Shown: positions 46,541-54,542 of the stretch, one piece after another | How the letters are laid out: every line of letters starts with the position of its first letter | Numbering within the stretch: the first letter of the stretch is position 1 | Assembly: GCF_002205895.1 (NCBI RefSeq) | Contig: NZ_NJDE01000008.1 | Span: 248,001 to 312,000 of the forward strand | DNA from: Saccharibacillus sp. O23 | GTDB taxonomy: Bacteria; Bacillota; Bacilli; Paenibacillales; Paenibacillaceae | Length of the DNA stretch: 64,000 nt | Direction of reading: 5' to 3' | The notes under the pieces: model-generated | The model's database searches: none | Seen by the model: the letters and a program-made list of their open reading frames with translations, nothing else | Told to the model about the DNA's origin: nothing | Position numbers and translations under genes: made by a program

Positions 46541-46636
46541 TTAATATCCGCTCCATTCCTCTTCGCCCGGCTGATCGAGAGAAACGCGGATGACGTAGAC
46601 AAAAGCGCATACCATGATCGCCGTAATAATACTCAT
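46541..46636 (-). CDS. Very small membrane protein (31 aa)
   Basis: A 31-residue frame starting ATG 46636, 8 nt after GGAG, encoding an N-terminal hydrophobic helix (MSIITAIMVCAFVYVIRVSL) and a short acidic tail (DQPGEEEWSGY). The composition, ribosome-binding site and downstream terminator argue for a real small protein. No family can be assigned. Confidence 0.6.
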   Translation of the reverse strand: MSIITAIMVCAFVYVIRVSLDQPGEEEWSGY

Positions 46637-46927
46637 TGTGACCACTCCGTCCGTCTCAAATTAAAGGACAACCTGCCGACATTCGGTAAATGTAATCCGC
46701 CAAAAGGCCGGAATAGAGTTTGGTTTTTTTATTCTATCACAGTTTTTCAAAAAATAAAGCCATTTTGCAACCGCTTTCCCCTAATGATTCAGGATGATTG
46801 ACCCGTAAAAAAGTTTTATGCGCCGTCCGGGTGTGCGACCTGCCCCGACATGTTAAAATGGACGGGAACAGTCCCGGCAGGATCGCCGGCCGCACAGCCA
46901 AACTCCGAGCAAAGGAGCGTTCGACCA

Positions 46928-47728
46928 TTGAAATATTACGTATTGGACCGCGGCGACCAGCTGTCGATCGACTTAAGCCAGCAATTTCATAAACTCGCCG
47001 CCGAAAAAGGCTTCGAAATGGACTCCGAAACGCCCGAGATCGTCATCTCGATCGGCGGAGACGGCACCATGCTGCATGCGTTTCACTCGTTTATCGACCG
47101 GATTCCGGATATCGCTTTCGTCGGCGTGCATACGGGCCATTTGGGCTTCTACGCCGATTGGAAAGCCGATGACCTGTCCGCGCTGATCGACTTCATGTCG
47201 GGCGCGGGCGACAGCGGCCTCGGGCCGAAGATCGTCAAATACCCGCTGCTCGAACTCGAACTCGAGCGGCGGTCCGGCACTTCGATCCATACCGTGCTGA
47301 ACGAATTCGCGATCAAAGGCGCCGAAGCGACGATGGTCGTGCAGATCGATATCAACGACGAGATTTTCGAGATGTTCCGCGGCGACGGCATCTGCGTATC
47401 GACGCCGTCCGGCAGCACCGCTTATAATCGCGGTCTCGGCGGCGCGATCATGCATCCGACGCTCGAAGCGCTCCAGATCGCGGAGATCGCCTCGATCAAC
47501 AACCGCGTATTCCGGACGCTCGGCTCGCCGCTCGTGCTGCCCAAGCACCATCACTGCGACATCTATTCGCGCAAAGAGCAGCGGCTGCTGCTGACGATGG
47601 ACCATCGCGTGCTGAGCATCGACGATCTGGTTTCCGTACGCTGCCGCGTCTCGAGCCAGAAGATCAGTTTCGCCCGCTATCGCCCGTTCCCGTTCTGGAA
47701 TCGGGTACGCGAAGCGTTTTTGGGTTAG
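46928..47728 (+). CDS. nadK: NAD kinase
   Basis: A 266-residue ATP-NAD kinase making NADP. The GGDGT motif is residues 43-47 (SIGGDGTMLHAF), followed by FVGVHTGHLGFYADW and the NE/D-type stretch NEFAIKGAE and GDGICVSTPSGSTAYN. TTG 46928 after AAAGGAGC is the best start; it begins at the conserved KYYVLDRGDQ and gives the usual length. Cytoplasmic, monocistronic. Confidence 0.95.
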   Translation: MKYYVLDRGDQLSIDLSQQFHKLAAEKGFEMDSETPEIVISIGGDGTMLHAFHSFIDRIPDIAFVGVHTGHLGFYADWKADDLSALIDFMSGAGDSGLGPKIVKYPLLELELERRSGTSIHTVLNEFAIKGAEATMVVQIDINDEIFEMFRGDGICVSTPSGSTAYNRGLGGAIMHPTLEALQIAEIASINNRVFRTLGSPLVLPKHHHCDIYSRKEQRLLLTMDHRVLSIDDLVSVRCRVSSQKISFARYRPFPFWNRVREAFLG

Positions 47729-47771
47729 TCGTTACGGGCCGCTGAGCGCAGCCTATTTCCTTGCAAGCACG

Positions 47772-47847
47772 CAAAAAAGCGGCTGCTCCGGGAAACAAGG
47801 TCATCCGTTTAACACGCGATGATCTTGCTCCGAAGCGAGCCGCTTTT
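47772..47847. terminator. Long bidirectional terminator between nadK and yutD
   Basis: AAAAAGCGGCT (from 47774) pairs with AGCCGCTTTTT (ending 47847); inside it CAAGGTCATC pairs with GATGATCTTG. T-runs lie on both strands, serving two convergent genes. Confidence 0.85.
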
Positions 47848-47890
47848 TGTCGCATTCGTTTAACGATCCGATTGATCGACCTGATGGCGA

Positions 47891-48688
47891 TTACTTCGCC
47901 GTTTCCTGATCCGGACGCTGGCCGCCCGAATTCGAAGCGTTCGGCGTCGACGCGTTCTCGCGCCGTTCGTTCCCGCCTTCGCGGCGCTGGGCCTGACGGT
48001 TCTCGCCGCCGCGATCTTCGCGTTTGCGGTTGCGATGGTGGTGATGATTGTTGGATTCGCCGCCGGACGCTTTCGCTTTGTCCTTGTCGCGTTCGCGGCC
48101 CGTATTTCCCGAGTTCGAATGTTCGCGGTTCGGTCGTTCGCCGCGATTCGCGTGCTTTTTGCCCGATTGGCCCTGCGTCTGATTCTTGTCGCGCGGTTCG
48201 CGTTCGTTATTGTCCTGCGAGCGTTCGCCGCGCGCGTTCTTCGTTTCCCGATCGCCGCGCCCGCGCTGCTCTTTGCGTTCTTTCGCCGCCGGATGTTCGC
48301 GCTGATCTTTGGCCGCTTCCTGCGGCTTGGACGACGTGCGGTATTCCCGAGGTTCGTTGACGATCCCGAGATCCGGATACGACGCCGCTTCTTCCGGGTC
48401 TTTGACGTCGCGCAGATCTTTCACCTTGCGAAGCACGAAGTACGCGCAGCCGAAGTTGCAGTGCTCCGTGATATAGTCCGTCGTAAACGAAAATTGGGAT
48501 TCTTTCGCGGTCTTGGGCTGTCCGTCGCGGTACATGCCTTTGAGCCGAAGTTGATTGTAACCCCAATCCCCGACGATGTAATCGTAACGTTCCAAGATCT
48601 CGCTGTATCGGCTCCGAAACACTTCCGGATTCCAGCCGTTCTTGTGGTTGATCATGACTTCATAGACTTTGCCGCCGATTTGAAACAA
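47891..48688 (-). CDS. yutD: YutD-domain protein with long charged low-complexity tail
   Basis: A 265-residue protein. Residues 1-95 match the YutD family (GWNPEVFRSRYSEILERYDYIVGDWGYNQLRLKG, HCNFGCAYFVLRKVK). From about residue 110 to the end it becomes a disordered, Arg/Lys/Glu/Asn/Gln-rich tail with RGERS, RGRGD, an HHHHH run and repeated RE/RD blocks; Bacillus YutD lacks this. TTG 48688 after GGGGAATTAG is the start. The core's function is not established; the tail resembles RNA- or ribosome-associated disordered regions (inference). Confidence 0.88.
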   Translation of the reverse strand: MFQIGGKVYEVMINHKNGWNPEVFRSRYSEILERYDYIVGDWGYNQLRLKGMYRDGQPKTAKESQFSFTTDYITEHCNFGCAYFVLRKVKDLRDVKDPEEAASYPDLGIVNEPREYRTSSKPQEAAKDQREHPAAKERKEQRGRGDRETKNARGERSQDNNEREPRDKNQTQGQSGKKHANRGERPNREHSNSGNTGRERDKDKAKASGGESNNHHHHRNRKREDRGGENRQAQRREGGNERRENASTPNASNSGGQRPDQETAK

Positions 48689-48865
48689 CTAATTCCCCTC
48701 CCCTGCCGAAACGATCGCTGTCGAAAAACTGTATATGGTCTTGTCTCTAACCTGAAAATGGCAAAACGATAATCGAATAAAACGATTTTGAAACTATCCC
48801 CATTATAACGAGACCCGTGCAAAAAACCAATGATATTAAGGATAAGTTTCCTTCGGCACCCCGCG

Positions 48866-49735
48866 TCACGGCCCGATTCGGCTGCGATATTCTCTCGGAG
48901 ACACCCCGGTAATCCGTTTGAAGACGCGCGAAAAATAAAACATGTCTTTATACCCTAACCGTTCGCCGATCTCTTTGACGCTCATATCCGTGTTCAGCAA
49001 AATGTTGCCCGCTTCCGCCGTTCGCAGCCGATGCACGAATTCGTTGAACGGATAGCCGGTATACTCCTGCACGATCCGGCGGAGCGTCGAGACCGAGACA
49101 TGATGGCGGGCCGCCATATCCCCCACGGTCGGCGGCAGATGGAGCAGGCTCTGAAGATCTTCGACGACCGCCTGCGCCAGACGTTCTCTCGGCTGCTGAC
49201 CGCGTCCGTCGTTGCCGGACACCAGTTCGTAGAGAAAACTTTCCAGCTGCAGCGCTACCCGATCCAGATTGTCCGGCGTCCCGCTCTCGATCAGCCGCAG
49301 CATATTTTCCATCCGTTGAAGCAGCAGCTCGTCGGTCCGCACCCGATGGACCTGACCGTTCGGAAAAAACCAATCTCTCAGCCACTCGCCGACCCGATCT
49401 CCTTTGACCGTAAAATAATATTCGTCCCAATGCGCTTCCGGGTCCGGACCGTAAGCGAATTCGGCGCCGGGATAGAGACAGAACCACGATCCCGCGCGTA
49501 CGCGCTGCACGTCGCCTCCGTCCACCCGATACGTCCCTTGTCCGCCCGTGATCACCACGATCGCCCAATGCTGAAACGTCGCTTTCTCACGCCGCGGCGT
49601 TCGCCCCGGCAGATGGCCCGCGTTGACCAACGTGAGCGAAGTAATGCGCAGCCGGGCCGGATCGACCGAAGGCGTCAGAACGCGAATCGGGCTTCGGCTG
49701 ATCGTATAGTCCATATACTGAGACATTCTGCACAT
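48866..49735 (-). CDS. AraC-family regulator, divergent from the sugar-oxidation operon
   Basis: A 289-residue regulator with an N-terminal cupin-type sensor (WAIVVITGGQGTYRVDGG) and a C-terminal AraC DNA-binding domain (VGDMAARHHVSVSTLRRIVQEYTG, MSVKEIGERLGYKDMFYFSRVFKRITG). Start uncertain: ATG 49735 is 4 nt from AAGGAG, ATG 49726 is 13 nt. Transcribed away from the Gfo/Idh operon with about 95 nt between starts, so it probably controls that operon. Confidence 0.9.
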   Translation of the reverse strand: MCRMSQYMDYTISRSPIRVLTPSVDPARLRITSLTLVNAGHLPGRTPRREKATFQHWAIVVITGGQGTYRVDGGDVQRVRAGSWFCLYPGAEFAYGPDPEAHWDEYYFTVKGDRVGEWLRDWFFPNGQVHRVRTDELLLQRMENMLRLIESGTPDNLDRVALQLESFLYELVSGNDGRGQQPRERLAQAVVEDLQSLLHLPPTVGDMAARHHVSVSTLRRIVQEYTGYPFNEFVHRLRTAEAGNILLNTDMSVKEIGERLGYKDMFYFSRVFKRITGVSPREYRSRIGP

Positions 49736-49831
49736 TCTCTCCTTCTATTCGCTGTGCTAAATTAGACGTATCCTTTGCATCCTGTTTGAACAAATATAAC
49801 ATATCCGTTACCAGAGAGGATGAATTTCAGT

Positions 49832-50905
49832 ATGGAAAAAGTACGAGTCGGCCTGATCGGCTGCGGTTCCATCTCTGACGCCCACCTTCAGGCTTATGCG
49901 GCCAATCCGCAGGTCAAGTTGGTCGCGGTCTGCGATCTGAACGCGGAACGCGCGCGCGCCGCGGCGTCCAAATACGAAATCGCCGGCGTCTACGGCGACT
50001 ACGACGAGCTGCTTGCCGACCCCGGCATCGACGCGGTCAGCGTATGTACTTGGAACAATTCCCACGCCGAGATCAGCATCGCGGCGCTGCGCGCGGGCAA
50101 ACACGTGCTCTGCGAGAAGCCGCTGTGCAAAACGGTCGACGAAGCGCTGGCGATCGAGCAGGCCGTCCGGGAAACGGGCAAAATCCTTCAAGTCGGTTAC
50201 GTTCGCCGTCATGCTTCCAATATCGACGTGCTCAAACGTTTTATCGACGCGGGCGATCTGGGCGGCATCTATTATGCCAAAGCCAGCTTGATCCGCAGAC
50301 TGGGCAACCCGGGCGGCTGGTTCGCGGATCTCGAACGTTCCGGCGGCGGACCGCTGATCGATATCGGCGTTCACGTCATCGACCTGTGCTGGTATCTGAT
50401 GGGCAAACCCAAAGCGGTGTCCGTCAGCGGCAATACGTATCGCAAACTCGGCAACCGTTCCCATATCGAAAATTATTCGTATTATCAGGCGGCGGATTTC
50501 GATCCGTCGGTAAATACGGTCGAAGATATGGCGAACGCGCTGATCCGGTTCGAGAACGGTGCTTCGCTCATGGTCGACGTCAGTTTCTCGCTGCATGCCC
50601 GCAAAGATTCGGCGCAGATCTCGATCTTCGGCGAAAAAGGCGGAGCCGAGATCGAACCTGCCCTCGCGATCACGGCCGAGCGGCATAATACGATCCTGAA
50701 CGTCGATCCGCAGCTGACGACGCCGGGCTTCGACTTTATGGACGCGTTCGGCAGAGAAATCTCCCATTTCGCGAAGCTCTGCCGGGGCGAAGCCGAGAAC
50801 TTATGTCCGGTGGAAGACGGCGTAGAGATGATTCGCCTGTTGAACGCGGTGTACCGTTCGGCGGAAGAAGGTCGCGAGATTCGTTTGGACGGCGCGGATC
50901 GCTAA
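49832..50905 (+). CDS. Gfo/Idh/MocA-family oxidoreductase
   Basis: A 357-residue NAD-dependent dehydrogenase-type protein. Rossmann loop VGLIGCGSISDAHLQAY, EKPLCKTVDEAL after the Rossmann half, and the catalytic-domain histidine in IDIGVHVIDLCWYLMGKP. Start ATG 49832 is 11 nt after AGAGG; the ATG at 49820 abuts it. First gene of a three-gene operon with two TIM-barrel isomerases; together they may process an oxidised sugar or cyclitol. Confidence 0.92.
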   Translation: MEKVRVGLIGCGSISDAHLQAYAANPQVKLVAVCDLNAERARAAASKYEIAGVYGDYDELLADPGIDAVSVCTWNNSHAEISIAALRAGKHVLCEKPLCKTVDEALAIEQAVRETGKILQVGYVRRHASNIDVLKRFIDAGDLGGIYYAKASLIRRLGNPGGWFADLERSGGGPLIDIGVHVIDLCWYLMGKPKAVSVSGNTYRKLGNRSHIENYSYYQAADFDPSVNTVEDMANALIRFENGASLMVDVSFSLHARKDSAQISIFGEKGGAEIEPALAITAERHNTILNVDPQLTTPGFDFMDAFGREISHFAKLCRGEAENLCPVEDGVEMIRLLNAVYRSAEEGREIRLDGADR

Positions 50906-50960
50906 GCGGAACGATCGACGTACATCCCTTATCCAAGTCCTAATTTAAGGAGGAATACTT

Positions 50961-51869
50961 ATGGCTTCGAAACTCGGATTGACCAACAAGATCGGCGTGA
51001 TCGTCGACAGTTTCGGCATCGGCGTTACGGAAGGCCTCAAGAAAGCCCGGGAAGTCGGCGCGGACGGCGTGCAGATCTATGCCGTCGACGGCGAGATGGA
51101 CCCGGCGGTGCTGATCGGAAGCAAACGCGGCGAGCTGCGCAAGGTCATCGACGGTCTCGGTCTGGAGATCTCGGCGCTGTGCGGCGATCTGGCCGGCCAC
51201 GGCTTCCAAGACGCCTCGGTCAACGCGGAGAAGATCGAGAAGTCCAAACGCATCTTGGATCTGGCGCTCGATCTCGGCACCAACATCGTGACCACGCATA
51301 TCGGCATCGTGCCGGAAGACCGCAGCGGCCCGATCTACGACGCGATGCAGCGGGCGTGCCGGGAACTGAGCGAATACGCGAGCAGCCTGAACGCCTTTTT
51401 CGCGATCGAGACCGGTCCCGAACCGGCCGCCCATCTCAAAAGCTTCCTCGACACGCTCGGCAGCCGCGGCGTCTCCGTCAACTTCGATCCGGCCAACATG
51501 GTCATGGTCACGGGCGACGATCCGGTACAGGGCGTCTATACGCTCAAAGACTACATCGTGCATACGCACGTCAAAGACGGCCGCAGACTGCGAATCGTCG
51601 ATCCTAAGCAGGTCTACGGTTATCTGGGCTACGATAAGATGGATCACGCCGCGATCGCCGATATGGCGGGCGGAGGCGCGGAAGCCGACTTTATCGAACT
51701 GCCGCCGGGCGAAGGCGACGTCGATTTCGACGCTTATTTCAAAGCGCTTCAGGATATCGGCTATGCGGGTTATCTGACGATCGAACGCGAAGTCGGCGAC
51801 GATCCAGCTTCGGATATCGCGGGAGCCGTCCGGTTCATCGAGCAGTATCGCGGGGGACTGTCTCTATGA
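50961..51869 (+). CDS. Sugar phosphate isomerase/epimerase-type TIM barrel, 1
   Basis: A 302-residue AP-endonuclease-2/xylose-isomerase-like barrel. Metal-ligand regions are ETGPEPAAHL (glutamate), FDPANMVMV, HTHVKDGRR (histidines/aspartate) and TIEREVGDDP (final glutamate). TAAGGAGG precedes ATG 50961. Resembles enzymes found with Gfo/Idh/MocA dehydrogenases in inositol and 3-keto-glycoside catabolism. Overlaps the next gene by 4 nt. Confidence 0.9.
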   Translation: MASKLGLTNKIGVIVDSFGIGVTEGLKKAREVGADGVQIYAVDGEMDPAVLIGSKRGELRKVIDGLGLEISALCGDLAGHGFQDASVNAEKIEKSKRILDLALDLGTNIVTTHIGIVPEDRSGPIYDAMQRACRELSEYASSLNAFFAIETGPEPAAHLKSFLDTLGSRGVSVNFDPANMVMVTGDDPVQGVYTLKDYIVHTHVKDGRRLRIVDPKQVYGYLGYDKMDHAAIADMAGGGAEADFIELPPGEGDVDFDAYFKALQDIGYAGYLTIEREVGDDPASDIAGAVRFIEQYRGGLSL

Positions 51870-52726
51870 AACTCGGTATCAGTTCGTACAGCTTGTATCA
51901 GGCCATGCAGCAGGGGCGTTTGACGTTGGAAGAAGGTCTGGCGTGGGCGGCCGGAATCGGAGCCGAACATGTCGAGATCGTGCCGGGACTGGGCTTCGAC
52001 TTTATCGAAGATCCCGGCTTGGAAGAACGGATCGTCGCCCGCGCCGCGGAATTGTCGCTGGAACTCTCGAATTACGCGATCGGCGCGAACTTCGTCACGG
52101 ACAACGAAGAATTGTACGAAGCGGAGATCGAGCGGGTGCTCTCGGAAGTCGACCGCGCCGCGAGGCTGGGCATCAAGCTGATGCGCCACGACGTCGCTTC
52201 CCGCGAAGACACCTCCGTTCTTCGTTTCAACGAAGACTTGGACAAACTCGCCGCCGCCTGCCGCCGCATCGCCGACCACGCGGCCGGACGCGGCATCACG
52301 ACCAGCGTCGAAAATCACGGCTATTACGTTCAGGCCAGCGACCGCGTGCAGACGCTCGTCCACGCCGTCGACCGTGCGAATTTCCGGACGACGCTGGACG
52401 TCGGCAACTTCGTCTGCGTCGACGAGAATCCGCTGACCGCCGTCCGCAATAATCTGCCGATCGCTTCGATGGTGCATATCAAAGACTTCTATATCCGTCC
52501 TTCCCGCCGCAACCCCGGCGAAGGCTGGTTCCGCAGCGCGGGCGGCAATTACCTGCGCGGCGCGATCGCCGGTCAAGGCGATCTCGATCTGTACGAGATC
52601 CTGTCCGCCGTGAAATCCTCCGGCTACGACGGATTCTTGTCGATCGAATACGAAGGGATGGAAGATTGCCTGCTGGGCACGAAGATCGCGTTCGATAACG
52701 TGCGGCGGATTTGGGACGAAGCGTAA
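51866..52726 (+). CDS. Sugar phosphate isomerase/epimerase-type TIM barrel, 2
   Basis: A 286-residue second barrel of the same superfamily. The metal centre is suggested by TSVENHGYY (glutamate), TLDVGNFV (aspartate), VHIKDFYI (histidine/aspartate) and LSIEYEGMED (glutamate). ATG overlaps the preceding TGA (ATGA), so translation is coupled. Diverged from the preceding gene rather than a recent duplicate. Confidence 0.9.
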   Translation: MKLGISSYSLYQAMQQGRLTLEEGLAWAAGIGAEHVEIVPGLGFDFIEDPGLEERIVARAAELSLELSNYAIGANFVTDNEELYEAEIERVLSEVDRAARLGIKLMRHDVASREDTSVLRFNEDLDKLAAACRRIADHAAGRGITTSVENHGYYVQASDRVQTLVHAVDRANFRTTLDVGNFVCVDENPLTAVRNNLPIASMVHIKDFYIRPSRRNPGEGWFRSAGGNYLRGAIAGQGDLDLYEILSAVKSSGYDGFLSIEYEGMEDCLLGTKIAFDNVRRIWDEA

Positions 52727-52744
52727 ACCGAGATACACAGATTG

Positions 52745-52781
52745 CGATCTTTCCCGAGGATACGGGAAAGATCGTTTTTTT
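52745..52781 (+). terminator. Intrinsic terminator of the Gfo/Idh-isomerase operon
   Basis: CGATCTTTCCCG (52745-52756) pairs perfectly with CGGGAAAGATCG (52763-52774), then T7. Confidence 0.93.
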
Positions 52782-52849
52782 GTTTATTGGCATGAGCATT
52801 TCACCATACACTCGCCACATCACTTCATTAAAATTTCATTTAAACAGAA

Positions 52850-52878
52850 TTGACAAGAAATTTTAATAAAGATATCAT
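52850..52878 (+). promoter_or_regulatory. Sigma-A promoter of the MFS/OYE operon
   Basis: TTGACA (52850-52855), 17-bp spacer, TATCAT (52873-52878). A short inverted repeat ATAGA...TCTAT just after the -10 may bind a repressor. The leader to the first gene is about 180 nt. Confidence 0.82.
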
Positions 52879-52969
52879 AGACAACTGTAATCTATAATAA
52901 AAAGAAGGAGCTGACGAGAGGTTCCAGAGTTAACGAGCTCATTTTTCACGCCGGATTCCTTTACGGATC

Positions 52970-52993
52970 ATGCTAATAAAATTTTTCGTCTAA
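52970..52993 (+). promoter_or_regulatory. Candidate leader peptide in the MFS leader
   Basis: ATG at 52970 opens a 7-codon frame (MLIKFFV) inside a potential hairpin formed by GGATTC-TTT (52953-52962) and AAAGAATCC (53004-53012). Short peptides of this kind in leaders of drug-resistance genes can sense stalled ribosomes. No good ribosome-binding site and no clear terminator follow, so this is speculative. Confidence 0.3.
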
Positions 52994-53064
52994 TCAAAGA
53001 TAAAAAGAATCCTTAAAGTCCTTGATACAACTCGAACATGTTCAGACAGAACGGAGATGCAGAA

Positions 53065-54495
53065 ATGTCAGACCATACAGAAAACAAGCAGACTTATCAA
53101 ATGATTCCCATCATGGCGGCCCTGCTGCTGAGCGGGTTCGTCGGGATGTTTAACGAAACGGCGCTCAATATCGCGTTGGCCGACCTTATTGACCTATTTC
53201 AGATTTCCAATGCGGCCGGCCAGTGGTTGACTACAGGATACTTATTAACGCTGGGCATACTGCTTCCTATAACGGGTCTGCTGCTTCAACGGTTTACGAT
53301 GCGGCAGCTTTTTACCGTTTCGCTCGCCTTTTCGATTACGGGCACGTTGATCGCCATTTTCTCTCCCGGCTTCGGCATGCTGCTGGTTGCGCGCGTTGTT
53401 CAAGCCGCAGGCGTTGCCGTCATGCTGCCTCTGATGTACAGTACGGTACTCATGATCATTCCTCCGGCAAAAAGAGGCGGCGCATACGGCTTGATCGGAT
53501 TGGTTCTGGTCGTCGCCCCGGCCGTCGGACCCACGATCTCGGGACTGCTGCTCGAACGATTGGGCTGGCATTGGATTTTCATCATCACCCTTCCCGTTCT
53601 GTTGGTCTCTTTGCTGATCGGACTTCGGTATCTGCAAAATTTCTCGACGGTTACCAAACCCAAGTTGGATCTGCTCTCCCTGTGCTTCTCTACGCTCGGA
53701 TTCGGCGGAATCGTGTTCGCGTTCAGCAGCGCGGGAGAACACGAAGGCGGATTGATCGCGCCTACGGTTCTCGTTCCTCTTATCGTTGGCGTTTTCGCGC
53801 TGTTCGTTTTTATTCGACGGCAGCTGCGCTTGCAGCAGCCTTTGATGGATCTAAGAGCATTTACATACAAAATGTTCGCTATAGGAGCCATCATGATTTT
53901 TTTGAATTTGATCATCATGCTCAGCGCCACGATCATGCTGCCTATGTTTTTGATCCGAAGTCTCGGACTGAATGCTTTCGAAGCGGGTCTGGTTATGCTG
54001 CCCGGAGGAATCGTGAATGCCGTCATGCTGCCGATCATGGGAAAAGTATTCGATAAATACGGTCCCAAATGGGTCGTTCCGATCGGGATGTCGATGATCG
54101 TGGCCGTATTGTGGCTTCTTTCCGGACTTACCGTAGACTCTACTCTGCTTCAAGTCGTGATTCTGCATACCTTTTTGATGATCGGAATCGCCATGGTATG
54201 GATGCCTTCGCAGGCCAACGGGCTCAACCAACTGCCTCCGCAGCTCTACTCGCACGGAAGTGCCATCATGAATACGATTCAGCAGTTGGCCGGAGCCATC
54301 GGTACGGCGGTCGCGGTCAGCATCATGACGCTGGGCATGAGCGACTATATCAACCGATTTGCCGGTCAATCGAATATCGAGGCTTCGGCTGCCGCAACCG
54401 GAATCTCGGCAGTATTTACGGTTGCAATCTTTATTGCCGCGGCAGGCCTGATCTGCTCGTTTTTTATCAAGCGGGTCCATGTATCGAACGTTTAA
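53065..54495 (+). CDS. Multidrug MFS exporter, DHA2 family (LmrB/EmrB-like)
   Basis: A 476-residue, 14-span drug:proton antiporter. Motif C-like GLVLVVAPAVGPTISGLLLERLGW in span 5, motif LTTGYLLTLGILLPITGLL and late MWMPSQANGLNQLPPQLYSHGSA are characteristic of LmrB-type exporters. ATG 53065 (AACGGAG, 8 nt upstream) is preferred to ATG 53038. Followed 47 nt later by the OYE reductase; the long leader hints at drug-responsive control. Confidence 0.92.
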   Translation: MSDHTENKQTYQMIPIMAALLLSGFVGMFNETALNIALADLIDLFQISNAAGQWLTTGYLLTLGILLPITGLLLQRFTMRQLFTVSLAFSITGTLIAIFSPGFGMLLVARVVQAAGVAVMLPLMYSTVLMIIPPAKRGGAYGLIGLVLVVAPAVGPTISGLLLERLGWHWIFIITLPVLLVSLLIGLRYLQNFSTVTKPKLDLLSLCFSTLGFGGIVFAFSSAGEHEGGLIAPTVLVPLIVGVFALFVFIRRQLRLQQPLMDLRAFTYKMFAIGAIMIFLNLIIMLSATIMLPMFLIRSLGLNAFEAGLVMLPGGIVNAVMLPIMGKVFDKYGPKWVVPIGMSMIVAVLWLLSGLTVDSTLLQVVILHTFLMIGIAMVWMPSQANGLNQLPPQLYSHGSAIMNTIQQLAGAIGTAVAVSIMTLGMSDYINRFAGQSNIEASAAATGISAVFTVAIFIAAAGLICSFFIKRVHVSNV

Positions 54496-54542
54496 AGAAT
54501 CAGGGCTTTCCCACTTGACCTTTACTTTAGGAGGAAAAATCA

